Positions 1 through 5,247 of a stretch of DNA of 5,884 nucleotides are shown one piece after another. The stretch covers positions 1-5,884 of the forward strand of contig JAAYLY010000099.1 of NCBI GenBank assembly GCA_012521625.1. The letters run 5' to 3'. This stretch comes from Tissierellia bacterium (lineage in GTDB: Bacteria; Bacillota; Clostridia; Tissierellales; Tissierellaceae). Position numbers and translations under genes: made by a program. How positions within the stretch are numbered: position 1 is the first letter of the stretch; each line of letters begins with the position of its first letter. Under the pieces are notes generated by a model. The model saw only the letters and a program-made list of their open reading frames with translations, ran no database searches and was not told the DNA's origin.

Positions 1-41
1 ATGTGGAGTGCGTGACATTGATGTCAAGAGTTGAAAAATAA
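1..41 (+). CDS. C-terminal end of an RlmD/TrmA-type 23S rRNA (uracil-5-) methyltransferase (partial)
   Basis: Reading from base 3, the frame gives VECVTLMSRVEK and a TAA stop at 39-41. The incomplete first codon (xAT) would be His if the preceding base is C. The string HVEsV.LmSR at the extreme C-terminus is typical of the RlmD/RumA/TrmA family. These S-adenosylmethionine-dependent enzymes methylate uracil C5 in 23S rRNA or tRNA, and the His-Val-Glu of that tail lies in the last conserved motif. Only 13 codons are present, so the assignment rests on a short but characteristic tail. The gene must begin upstream of the window. Other class I RNA methyltransferases of the same superfamily would look the same here. 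Confidence 0.6.
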   Translation, partial: VECVTLMSRVEK

Positions 42-90
42 AAAACTGAAAAGCTTGTAAATAAAGGGCTTCCAGACATTTAGTTTTTCT
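41..90 (+). terminator. Weak possible terminator after the methyltransferase gene
   Basis: AAAAACT at 41-47 pairs with AGTTTTT at 82-88. An inner AAGC (51-54) pairs with GCTT (68-71), and a T-run sits at 84-88. The stem is short and broken, so this is only a candidate. Confidence 0.25.
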
Positions 91-146
91 CGAGGCCGAT
101 CTGCCGGATGTGGCAATGTCAGGAAACTGGATAGGCTATACTAAAT
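91..146. other. GC-richer non-coding stretch, nothing recognised
   Basis: This segment (CGAGGCCGATCTGCCGG and following) is visibly richer in G and C than its surroundings and has stops in the forward frames. It may be the 3' flank of the methyltransferase gene or the edge of an inserted element. I recognise no gene or RNA in it. Confidence 0.3.
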
Positions 147-177
147 AGGACAATAAAATTCCGAACAATGGTATAAT
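147..177 (+). promoter_or_regulatory. Candidate promoter for the IS3 orfA fragment
   Basis: A perfect TATAAT lies at 172-177, 31 nt before the orfA ATG at 209. The best -35 match is AGGACA (147-152) with a long 19-nt spacer. The -10 is convincing and the -35 is weak. Confidence 0.45.
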
Positions 178-208
178 ATAAAAATAAACCTTTGGGACGA
201 ATAAAAAA

Positions 209-349
209 ATGGCAAAACGATATCAAGAGGAATTCAAAAAGCAAATAGTAGCATTATATAATAATGGCAAGTCTTTAGCAGATCTAAATAGAGAATACGG
301 TATTATTGTTCAAAGGATGGTGTTGATTATGGATAGATGCAAAAAGTAA
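209..349 (+). pseudogene. IS3-family transposase OrfA, N-terminal fragment
   Basis: The frame opens with ATG at 209 and gives 46 codons. It begins MAKRYQEEFKKQIVALYNNG and continues KSLADLNREYGI. This is the start of an HTH_Tnp_1 (IS3/IS150-type OrfA) helix-turn-helix, the domain that binds the insertion-sequence ends. Family members normally continue with S.STVY.WIK and a leucine-zipper-like segment to about 90-110 residues. Here the similarity stops after residue 32, at about base 305, and the frame runs into unrelated residues and a stop at 347-349. OrfB, which carries the DDE catalytic domain, is absent, so this copy cannot make an active transposase. No good Shine-Dalgarno precedes the ATG. 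The abrupt loss of similarity points to a deletion or recombination junction near 305-310. Confidence 0.75.
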
Positions 350-509
350 AATAGAAAGAGAGATAGCTAGAATTAAAAAATTAAAAGAGGATAGTGAAAA
401 TATAATGAAAGAAATTCCAGAACATTTAAGACCTACTCAATAACTTGCTCTAAAAATTCATAAAAGAAAGCTAGCTTCACTTGAACAGGAATTAATGAAA
501 TTAGAATAA
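310..509 (+). pseudogene. Decayed fragment of an unidentified charged helical protein
   Basis: After the transposase similarity ends, one frame gives SKDGVDYG (310-333). A second frame starting at TGG 330 gives WIDAKSKIEREIARIKKLKE and onward, to a TAA at 441-443. The same frame resumes as LALKIHKRKLASLEQELMKL and ends at TAA 507-509. Put together these look like one protein tail broken by a frameshift near 330 and an in-frame stop at 441. The peptide is rich in Lys, Glu, Ile and Leu with helix or coiled-coil character. I do not recognise the family. It does not look like the usual IS3 OrfA C-terminus. A strong terminator follows directly, as expected for a true gene end. Confidence 0.4.
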
Positions 510-513
510 AGGT

Positions 514-554
514 AAAACACCAAGCCTAAACTTAATACAGGCTTGGTGTTTTTT
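514..554 (+). terminator. Strong rho-independent terminator
   Basis: AAAACACCAAGCCT (514-527) pairs perfectly with AGGCTTGGTGTTTT (539-552) around an 11-nt loop, and the T-run continues to 554. It sits 5 nt after the stop of the helical fragment. Confidence 0.88.
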
Positions 555-624
555 AATAAACATTATTTAAGGTGTCCCCTTAATTCAATCCAAGATTTGT
601 AAAATAGGTCACTTTATCAATTGT

Positions 625-652
625 TGGAGTGGGATTAATTAATCCCACTCCA
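625..652. repeat. Perfect 28-bp palindrome, possible bidirectional terminator
   Basis: The arms TGGAGTGGGATTAA (625-638) and TTAATCCCACTCCA (639-652) are exact reverse complements with no spacer. TTACTATTTT follows on the plus strand. It could act as a terminator or be a dyad binding site. It lies in a gene-free stretch (555-837) between the two pseudogene regions. Confidence 0.6.
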
Positions 653-679
653 TTACTATTTTAATGCCTATGTAAAGTA

Positions 680-695
680 AAAAGATTAATCTTTT
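680..695. repeat. Perfect 16-bp palindrome
   Basis: AAAAGATTAATCTTTT is self-complementary and shares the core GATTAATC or ATTAAT with the larger palindrome 40 nt upstream. Its function is unknown, and AT-rich palindromes of this size can arise by chance. Confidence 0.4.
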
Positions 696-707
696 AAAAT
701 TTCAAGA

Positions 708-732
708 CCATAAACCTGCTTATGGCTTTTTT
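708..732 (+). terminator. Short rho-independent terminator
   Basis: CCATAA (708-713) pairs with TTATGG (720-725) around a 6-nt loop and is followed by C and six T (727-732). An outer AAG/TTT extension adds weak pairing across an A-C mismatch. No intact gene precedes it, so it may be a relic of a deleted gene. Confidence 0.6.
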
Positions 733-782
733 ATGCAAAAAAAATTAAGGTAGATTTAAGGTTGCTTTAATAACCATTTAAG

Positions 783-831
783 TTGGCAATTTTAAAATAA
801 AAATTGACAATAACAATCAGTATTGGAGGGG
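783..831 (+). promoter_or_regulatory. Candidate promoter and RBS of the ABC pseudogene
   Basis: TTGGCA (783-788) is followed after 17 nt by GACAAT (806-811), a 5/6 and 4/6 match to the -35 and -10 consensus. A TTGACA at 804-809 has no suitable -10 downstream. GGAGGGG (825-831) is a good Shine-Dalgarno 6 nt before the TTG start at 838. Confidence 0.4.
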
Positions 832-837
832 TTTTAG

Positions 838-1180
838 TTGAGTGAATTAATAATTGAAACTAGGGGGTTAACTAAGAACTTTGGTAGCTTTACAGCTGTA
901 AAGGACCTAAATCTGAAAGTAAAAAAGGGAGCTTTATACGGCTTTTTAGGCCAAATGGAACTGGAAAATCCACTACTCTCCGTATGCTACTAGACCTGGT
1001 GAAACCCACGAAGGGGGAGGCCTACCTATTTAACAAGGAAATTAGAATCCATAGGAAGGAGATATTAAGAAGGGTAGGGGCAATGGTGGAATCTCCATCC
1101 TATTATGAAATCTAACTGCTTATGAGAATTTAGAAATAATAAGAAGTTATCTTTTGATTGTAAAGCTTAACACTATGTAG
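838..1180 (+). pseudogene. Bacitracin/lantibiotic-type ABC transporter ATP-binding protein, frameshifted and truncated
   Basis: Translation from TTG 838 gives MSELIIETRGLTKNFGSFTA and a typical ABC_tran N-terminus. The Walker A region should read GFLGPNGTGKSTTLRMLLDL, but one C is missing in GGCC at 949-952, which shifts the frame. Reading on in the next frame restores PNGTGKST and continues to VGAMVESPSYYE. A second single-base loss in the A-run 1108-1110 shifts the frame again, into NLTAYENLEIIRSYL, and the stop is at 1178-1180. The MVESPSYYxxLTxYENL motif is characteristic of BcrA/NukF/CprA-type ATPases, which power export of, or immunity to, bacitracin or lantibiotics. Only about 114 of the usual 230-300 residues remain. 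The ABC signature, Walker B and H-loop are gone, as are any permease genes. It is not a functional ATPase unless the frameshifts are sequencing errors, and even then the truncation stands. Confidence 0.85.
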
Positions 1181-1222
1181 TAAGACCTAAAAAATAATGC
1201 TGATTTTGAAAATTAATTAGTC

Positions 1223-1275
1223 AAATAAACACAGACAGGGTCTATAATAATAGAATCCTATCTGTGTTTATTTTT
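1223..1275 (+). terminator. Strong rho-independent terminator with extended stem
   Basis: AAATAAACACAGA (1223-1235) pairs perfectly with TCTGTGTTTATTT (1261-1273). AGG/CCT and TCTAT/ATAGA pairs extend it inward across small mismatches, and TTTTT follows at 1271-1275. It probably ended the operon whose ABC gene is now a relic, and it insulates the next operon from upstream transcription. Confidence 0.85.
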
Positions 1276-1282
1276 ATTCTTC

Positions 1283-1316
1283 AGTCCTACTTAAATAAAC
1301 TTAGTCCAACTTAAAT
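1283..1316 (+). repeat. Two 14-bp direct repeats at 20-bp spacing
   Basis: AGTCCTACTTAAAT (1283-1296) and AGTCCAACTTAAAT (1303-1316) differ at one base and are spaced exactly 20 bp apart, about two helical turns. A third, slightly shorter copy (AGTCCATTTAAAT, 1458-1470) abuts the -10 box of the glycosyltransferase promoter. An inverted GGACTAA lies at 1409-1415. They may be regulator binding sites for the polysaccharide operon. Confidence 0.5.
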
Positions 1317-1339
1317 GAGGGTTTCCAGACTGCTTAAGA

Positions 1340-1371
1340 TTGTTATATAATATTATATGATGCTATATAAT
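1340..1371 (+). promoter_or_regulatory. AT-rich segment with several -10-like hexamers
   Basis: TATAAT occurs at 1346-1351 and at 1366-1371. ATATAATATTATAT (1345-1358) is a perfect 14-bp palindrome. TTTCCA (1322-1327) is a plausible -35 at an 18-nt spacing to the first -10. This may be an upstream second promoter of the glycosyltransferase operon. Confidence 0.35.
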
Positions 1372-1469
1372 GGTTAGGTAAGTTTTGTTATTGGCTAATA
1401 TCTTTTTGGGACTAAACCTTATGAATGAAGTTGTAATCTTCTATTTTTGTTTTAATTAGTCCATTTAAA

Positions 1470-1478
1470 TGCTATAAT
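1470..1478 (+). promoter_or_regulatory. Extended -10 promoter of the polysaccharide operon
   Basis: TGCTATAAT (1470-1478) is a perfect extended -10 element. The -35 is poor; TTGTTT at 1447-1452 lies 20 nt away. Transcription would start near 1485 and give a leader of about 28 nt before the GTG at 1513. The ATG at 1477 lies inside this -10 box, so it cannot start translation of RNA made from this promoter. Confidence 0.55.
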
Positions 1479-1497
1479 GAACCTTGGGATTAAACTA

Positions 1498-1509
1498 AAG
1501 GATGGTGAT
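1498..1509 (+). promoter_or_regulatory. Ribosome binding site that decides the glycosyltransferase start
   Basis: AAGGATGGTGAT matches the full anti-Shine-Dalgarno complement AAGGAGGTGAT except for one extra T. It ends 3 nt before GTG 1513. No comparable site precedes ATG 1477. Confidence 0.65.
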
Positions 1510-1512
1510 TGG

Positions 1513-2619
1513 GTGCTTAAAGTTTTACACTTGATAAATTATCTAGGTAACGGCGGAACTGAAGTGTATATACAATCCCTAGCAAAAAAACTTCACAATA
1601 AAAAGTGTAAGTTTTATATAGCATATTCAGAAGGCGAAATGGGAAGGCAAATGTTTCAAGAACTTGGAATAGATTTAATAAATTTAAAAATGCAGAATCC
1701 CTTTGATTTAAGAGCTGCTAAAGAATTAAAGGATATATGCAAAGACCTCTCTATAGACGTGATCCACACCCATTTCTTGAGGGAAAACTATATAAGTATT
1801 TTAAGTAAATTATTTGGCAATTCTCCTAAGGTGATTAATACTAGGCATATGTTGTTTGAGAATACCAAGACTGCCATACTTTTAAATAAGCTATTTACAA
1901 GAAAAAATGACCATATAATTGCAGTTAGTGAGAGTGTAAAGGACCAACTTATTTCCGAGGGAATACCAGAGGATAAAATAAAACTTATCTACACAGGGAT
2001 AGACTTAGATGAATGGAGGAGTCAATCTGATTTATCCTTTAGGAAAGAGTTTAAGATATCTGAAGATGAGCTAATTATTACTTCTGTATCCAGATTTTCA
2101 AAGGAAAAGGGACATGACTTCTTTCTAGAGTCTATAAAATTGATGGAAGATTACATTAAGGAAAAGGACTTAGCCATAGGTAAATATAGGTTTGTCCTTG
2201 TTGGGGATGGAAGGTATTTTGACTCCATGAAGGAAAAGGCTAAGGAGCTTGGACTTGAGGATAGGGTAATATTTACCGGCTTTAGGCGTGATATTAAAAA
2301 TATCTTAAAATCCTCAGATATTTTTGTATCCCATTCAAGTAACGAAGCCTTCGGCATATCCATATTGGAGGCAATTGCAGCTATGATACCAGTAATAACT
2401 ACCAATAGTGGTGGGACAAGGGAGATTATTAACCCTGATTATAAAAATGGTATATTAATCCAATTTGGAGATAGGGAGGAAATGGCCTTAAGCATAGTTA
2501 AACTTATGCAGGATAAAAGTCTACGCCAACAATTAAGTAAGAGGGCTTATGAGTTAGTTGAAGATAAATTTTCACTTGATAAGACTGCAGAGTTCACATA
2601 TAATCTTTATGAAGTTTAA
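1513..2619 (+). CDS. GT4-family (GT-B fold) glycosyltransferase
   Basis: The product of about 368 residues transfers a sugar from a nucleotide-sugar donor, probably to a lipid-linked or surface-glycan acceptor on the cytoplasmic face. It opens with LKVLHLINYLGNGGTEVYIQ, the N-terminal Rossmann strand and the GGTE acceptor loop of GT4 enzymes, which is followed by IHTHF near residues 84-88. The C-terminal donor domain carries SRFSKEKG (about 193-200), LVGDGRY and the catalytic EX7E motif EAFGISILE (E278 and E286), then the TTNSGGTREI loop. Length is normal for the family. I chose GTG 1513 because it has a near-consensus Shine-Dalgarno and places the conserved KVLHL at the N-terminus; the frame is open back to an ATG at 1477, which would add 12 atypical residues. 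It is the first gene of the operon, 17 nt before the next. Donor and acceptor sugars cannot be told from sequence. Confidence 0.92.
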   Translation: MLKVLHLINYLGNGGTEVYIQSLAKKLHNKKCKFYIAYSEGEMGRQMFQELGIDLINLKMQNPFDLRAAKELKDICKDLSIDVIHTHFLRENYISILSKLFGNSPKVINTRHMLFENTKTAILLNKLFTRKNDHIIAVSESVKDQLISEGIPEDKIKLIYTGIDLDEWRSQSDLSFRKEFKISEDELIITSVSRFSKEKGHDFFLESIKLMEDYIKEKDLAIGKYRFVLVGDGRYFDSMKEKAKELGLEDRVIFTGFRRDIKNILKSSDIFVSHSSNEAFGISILEAIAAMIPVITTNSGGTREIINPDYKNGILIQFGDREEMALSIVKLMQDKSLRQQLSKRAYELVEDKFSLDKTAEFTYNLYEV

Positions 2620-2636
2620 GCAAAGGAAGGGATAGA

Positions 2637-3125
2637 ATGCTAGATAAAAACGGAAAATTATTTGGAAAGATAAGCATTATAGATATTCTAATAGTATTGG
2701 CAATCGTTTTTGCCGGTCTTTTTGTAGTAAATAAAATGGGCCTATTTCAACCCCAGACTATTGTTGGAAACGGCGGAGATAAGCTTAGAATAACCTTTTA
2801 TCAGGAAGAAGTAAATTCCTTTACAGCCAACAAGGTAGGAGTAGGTGATTCGGCAACAGAGACCTTACAAAATAATAACTTTGGTAGTGTTGTAGATGTA
2901 GAGGTTGGTCCTTCTGTCTCTTGGGGAGTGGACAAGGATGGAAAGCAGGTTAAGTCAACTAAGGAAGGCTGGTCATCTATCTATATAAGCATGGAGACAA
3001 ATGGCAAGTTAGGGCCAAACGGTATAACTATAGGAGGCTCTAAATACTATATCGGTCAGTATATTAGGCTTAGAGTAGGGGATTCAATCTTTTATGGTAG
3101 GATCTCCGGTGCAGAGAAGCTTTAG
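2637..3125 (+). CDS. DUF4330 membrane-anchored protein, copy 1
   Basis: The 162-residue protein starts at ATG 2637, after AAGGAAGGG. The N-terminus MLDKNGKLFGKISIIDILIV is typical of DUF4330, a family of unknown function. One hydrophobic helix spans about residues 12-32, followed by a domain of short beta-like strands predicted to lie outside the membrane. Conserved patches shared with the next gene are ITFY (52-55), GDSATE (70-75), NFG (81-83), GPSVSW (91-96), EGWSSIYI (110-117), NGI (128-130) and YYIG (137-140). There is no obvious catalytic motif or signal-peptidase site, so it is likely to stay anchored. The 17-nt gap after the glycosyltransferase and 12-nt gap to copy 2 indicate co-transcription. 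A role in surface polysaccharide assembly is inferred from context only. Confidence 0.82.
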   Translation: MLDKNGKLFGKISIIDILIVLAIVFAGLFVVNKMGLFQPQTIVGNGGDKLRITFYQEEVNSFTANKVGVGDSATETLQNNNFGSVVDVEVGPSVSWGVDKDGKQVKSTKEGWSSIYISMETNGKLGPNGITIGGSKYYIGQYIRLRVGDSIFYGRISGAEKL

Positions 3126-3137
3126 GAGGTGTTAAAA

Positions 3138-3611
3138 ATGAAAAAGAGATTTACTCTAATAGATTTAGCTATAATTTTAGTAGTTGTTATAAGTATTTTA
3201 GGAATAAGTGCAAAGTTTGAAACTGCAAAAGTCGCTGCACCAGTCGGTGAATCTAGTGATGAAATCTATATAAGCTTTTACATAGAAGCAACACCTGATT
3301 TTACCATTGATGCATTGTCTATTGGTGATTCTGTAACAGAATCAGTTCAAGGATCCAACTTTGGTGAGATTGCAGAATTAAAGCCTGGACCCTCTGTTTA
3401 TTGGTCAAGTGACGAAGAGGGCAATTTAGTATCATCTAGCAGGGAAGGTTATTCCTCCCTTTATATAACTATGAAGACTAAGGGGATTATAAGTGGTAGT
3501 GGTATATCAATAGATAAATCTGTTTATTATGTTGGAGAAACAGTTACCCTATATGCTGGCAATTGTATATTTAAGGATGGCAGAATATCAGATGCAAGCA
3601 TAGTAGAATAA
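3138..3611 (+). CDS. DUF4330 membrane-anchored protein, copy 2
   Basis: The 157-residue protein is a diverged paralogue of the preceding one. It has an N-terminal helix (about residues 6-25) preceded by MKKR, then an outside domain with SFY (46-48), IGDSVTE (62-68), NFGE (74-77), GPSVYW (84-89), EGYSSLYI (103-110), SGISI and GRIS (148-151). An in-frame GTG at 3129 lies inside the Shine-Dalgarno AGGAGGTG (3124-3131), so the ATG at 3138, 6 nt beyond it, is the start. The stop codon of copy 1 (3123-3125) also overlaps this Shine-Dalgarno, suggesting coupled translation. It lacks the MLDKNGKLFGK lead of copy 1. Its stop overlaps the ATG of the next gene by one base. Function is unknown; the tandem pair may act as a heteromer. 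Confidence 0.8.
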   Translation: MKKRFTLIDLAIILVVVISILGISAKFETAKVAAPVGESSDEIYISFYIEATPDFTIDALSIGDSVTESVQGSNFGEIAELKPGPSVYWSSDEEGNLVSSSREGYSSLYITMKTKGIISGSGISIDKSVYYVGETVTLYAGNCIFKDGRISDASIVE

Positions 3612-5047
3612 TGAAAAGGATGATTATGATGAGGAGTAATATACTAGCTATACTTAATAACAGCAGAATAATATCATCCTTTAAAGAGCCAGATAGACTT
3701 AATAGGATCTGGGAGAATAGCTTTTTCTATAGGATTTTAAATTTAATTATTAATTCCCCTTTAGAATGGTTGCAGAAGGTATATGCAAGAAATGAGAACT
3801 TCTTTTTATCCAGTATAACTGGTAAACTTCTAAGCTTTATAGCTAAATACTTTAATATACTTATTGGGATGATATTAATATTAACTATGATTATACCAGA
3901 CCATAGATGGTATAACCTATATGGAGTCCTATTGACCCTTGGGCTTTTTCTGATGTTTATAATTAAAATAATCATAACAGAAGAGGCAAGGGTTGATTTA
4001 AGAAATATTGATTTTACCCTAATAATCTTCTTTACAAGTATCTTTATTGCAGCAGCCACATCCCTATTTCCCAGGGATAGTATAAATTATTTAATTTATT
4101 ATTTTATTACTTTCCTAACCCTAGTGATTATAGTGAGCACAATAAATTCCTATGAAGAGCTATATAACTTGATTAAGATAATCTTAATAGGTGTTGTACT
4201 TACAGCCCTATATGGGGCTTACCAGTGGTTAGTGGTAGGGGTAGAGGTAAATCCTTCCTTAACGGACTTAAGTATTAACCAAGGAATGGGAGGAAGGGTT
4301 TACTCAACCATGGGCAATCCCAATATCTATGGGGAGCTCTTGGTGCTTACATTACCCTTTTTTGGGCCAGTTGTTTTAAATGAAAAGTCCTTTGTAAAAA
4401 AGGGATTTTGGGCCTTACTGATGCTGCCAGTATTAGTTATCCTACTAAAGACTGGTTCCAGATCAGCCTGGGTTTCCTTTGCTTTTGCAGTATTTGTTTT
4501 TGTCTTCTTTTGGAACAAAAAATATATACCTTACTTGATATTATTAGGCCTTTTGGCATTACCCTTTTTACCCAGCTCCATATATAGGAGATTCTTAACT
4601 ATCTTTAACCCTAATGATTCATCCCTGCAGTATAGGCAGAGGATTTTAGGATCAGCCTTTTTAATGTTAAAGGATTATTGGGTTACAGGAGTCGGCCTAG
4701 GCAATAGGGTCTTTTCTGTAATCTATCAGAGGTATAAATCCCTCGGCCTAACCACCGTAGCCCATACCCACAATCTATATGTTCAGATGTGGCTTGAAGC
4801 AGGTGTTATGGCCCTATTATCCTTTTTATACATGCTTATTAGGCTGATAAAGCATACCTTTGTATCAACTAGGCTCAATAAAGATAAAAGGCTAAATAAT
4901 ATTCTAATAGCTGCATTAGCTGGAATCTTAGGCTTATGTGTAATGGGTTTTGCCGATCACATTTGGTTCTATAACCGTATGCTATATATGTTTTGGATAA
5001 ATGTTGCCATTATTTTAGCCACATTGAAGTTGATAAATAGGAAATAG
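3611..5047 (+). CDS. O-antigen ligase/polymerase (Wzy_C) family membrane protein
   Basis: The 478-residue protein has about 11-12 hydrophobic segments between residues 81 and 474. This family polymerises lipid-linked repeat units or transfers the finished glycan to an acceptor on the outer face of the membrane. Family hallmarks are R229 with STMGNPNIYGE (232-242), TGSRSAWVSF (281-290), TGVGLGN (359-365) and HTHNLYVQMWLEAG (385-398); the Arg/His residues and the HNLYlQ motif match Wzy_C proteins. A periplasmic-type loop of about 70 residues lies between the TGSRSAW helix region and HTHN. The first 80 residues are not a membrane domain but a basic, amphipathic extension. The stop-start overlap at 3609-3613 (TAATG) implies coupling. 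ATGs at 3626 and 3629 follow AAAAGGA (3614-3620) and may be the true start. Ligase versus polymerase cannot be decided here; in a Gram-positive the polymerase role is likelier. Confidence 0.9.
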   Translation: MKRMIMMRSNILAILNNSRIISSFKEPDRLNRIWENSFFYRILNLIINSPLEWLQKVYARNENFFLSSITGKLLSFIAKYFNILIGMILILTMIIPDHRWYNLYGVLLTLGLFLMFIIKIIITEEARVDLRNIDFTLIIFFTSIFIAAATSLFPRDSINYLIYYFITFLTLVIIVSTINSYEELYNLIKIILIGVVLTALYGAYQWLVVGVEVNPSLTDLSINQGMGGRVYSTMGNPNIYGELLVLTLPFFGPVVLNEKSFVKKGFWALLMLPVLVILLKTGSRSAWVSFAFAVFVFVFFWNKKYIPYLILLGLLALPFLPSSIYRRFLTIFNPNDSSLQYRQRILGSAFLMLKDYWVTGVGLGNRVFSVIYQRYKSLGLTTVAHTHNLYVQMWLEAGVMALLSFLYMLIRLIKHTFVSTRLNKDKRLNNILIAALAGILGLCVMGFADHIWFYNRMLYMFWINVAIILATLKLINRK

Positions 5048-5078
5048 AAAGAAGAGTAAGCCTTTTTCAAAATTTAGC

Positions 5079-5111
5079 TTGCAAATTATATAATAATAAG
5101 ATAATTTGTAA
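5079..5111 (+). repeat. AT-rich inverted repeat after the polymerase gene
   Basis: TTGCAAATTAT (5079-5089) pairs with ATAATTTGTAA (5101-5111), with one G-T wobble, around 11 nt. No T-tract follows, so it is not a convincing terminator. Its right arm overlaps the left arm of a second possible hairpin (5108-5120 with 5188-5200), so the two would be mutually exclusive in RNA. Confidence 0.35.
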
Positions 5112-5200
5112 ATATAGGTGATCTTATGGACGTTAAGTCTAGATTTAAGCTAGCTAGTCCAACTGTATATTTTATATAATCTATAGCCACCTATGTTTAC
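5108..5200 (+). other. Possible structured RNA leader
   Basis: GTAAATATAGGTG (5108-5120) pairs with CACCTATGTTTAC (5188-5200) over 13 bp with one wobble. Inside it GGAC (5128-5131) can pair with GTCC (5157-5160), and TTAAGTCTAGATTTAA (5133-5148) is nearly self-complementary. It contains the start of a 17-codon ORF, whose Shine-Dalgarno would be hidden in the outer stem. It could be a leader of the zinc-ribbon gene. I match it to no known riboswitch class. Confidence 0.3.
5126..5179 (+). CDS. Possible 17-codon small ORF or gene remnant
   Basis: ATG 5126 follows AGGTGAT (5116-5122) by 3 nt and encodes MDVKSRFKLASPTVYFI, then TAA. After the stop the same frame stays open as SIATYVYPQVHESYST to a second TAA at 5228-5230. 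That suggests either a short leader peptide or a decayed small gene with an in-frame stop. No family is recognised. The good ribosome binding site is the only positive evidence that it is translated. Confidence 0.3.
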   Translation: MDVKSRFKLASPTVYFI

Positions 5201-5247
5201 CCTCAAGTACATGAATCCTATTCTACTTAAAGAAAGGAAAATGCCTT

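Noticed and set aside
13..26. TGACAT/ATGTCA inverted repeat near the window start
   Set aside because: It lies inside the conserved coding tail of the methyltransferase and is explained by codon sequence.
1283..1316. Short regularly spaced repeats considered as a CRISPR array
   Set aside because: There are only two 14-bp copies with a 6-nt gap, with no spacer-repeat pattern and no cas genes.
1406..1428. Similarity between TTTGGGACTAAACCTTATGAAT here and TTTGGGACTTAAAACTTATA at 5667-5686
   Set aside because: The match is partial and in AT-rich intergenic DNA, so chance is a fair explanation; not enough to call a shared element.
1421..1459. 12-codon ORF (MNEVVIFYFCFN) before the glycosyltransferase promoter
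   Set aside because: It has no Shine-Dalgarno, is very short, and lies upstream of the best promoter.
2151..2405. 84-codon minus-strand ORF inside the glycosyltransferase gene
   Set aside because: It lies fully antisense to conserved GT4 donor-domain motifs, has no recognisable domain, and is a composition shadow.
3727..4059. 110-codon minus-strand ORF inside the Wzy-like gene
   Set aside because: It is antisense to transmembrane coding sequence, rich in Ile and Lys as expected for a complement frame, with no family resemblance.
4327..4518. 63-codon minus-strand ORF inside the Wzy-like gene
   Set aside because: It is antisense to the conserved TGSRSAW region and has no homologous look or ribosome binding site.
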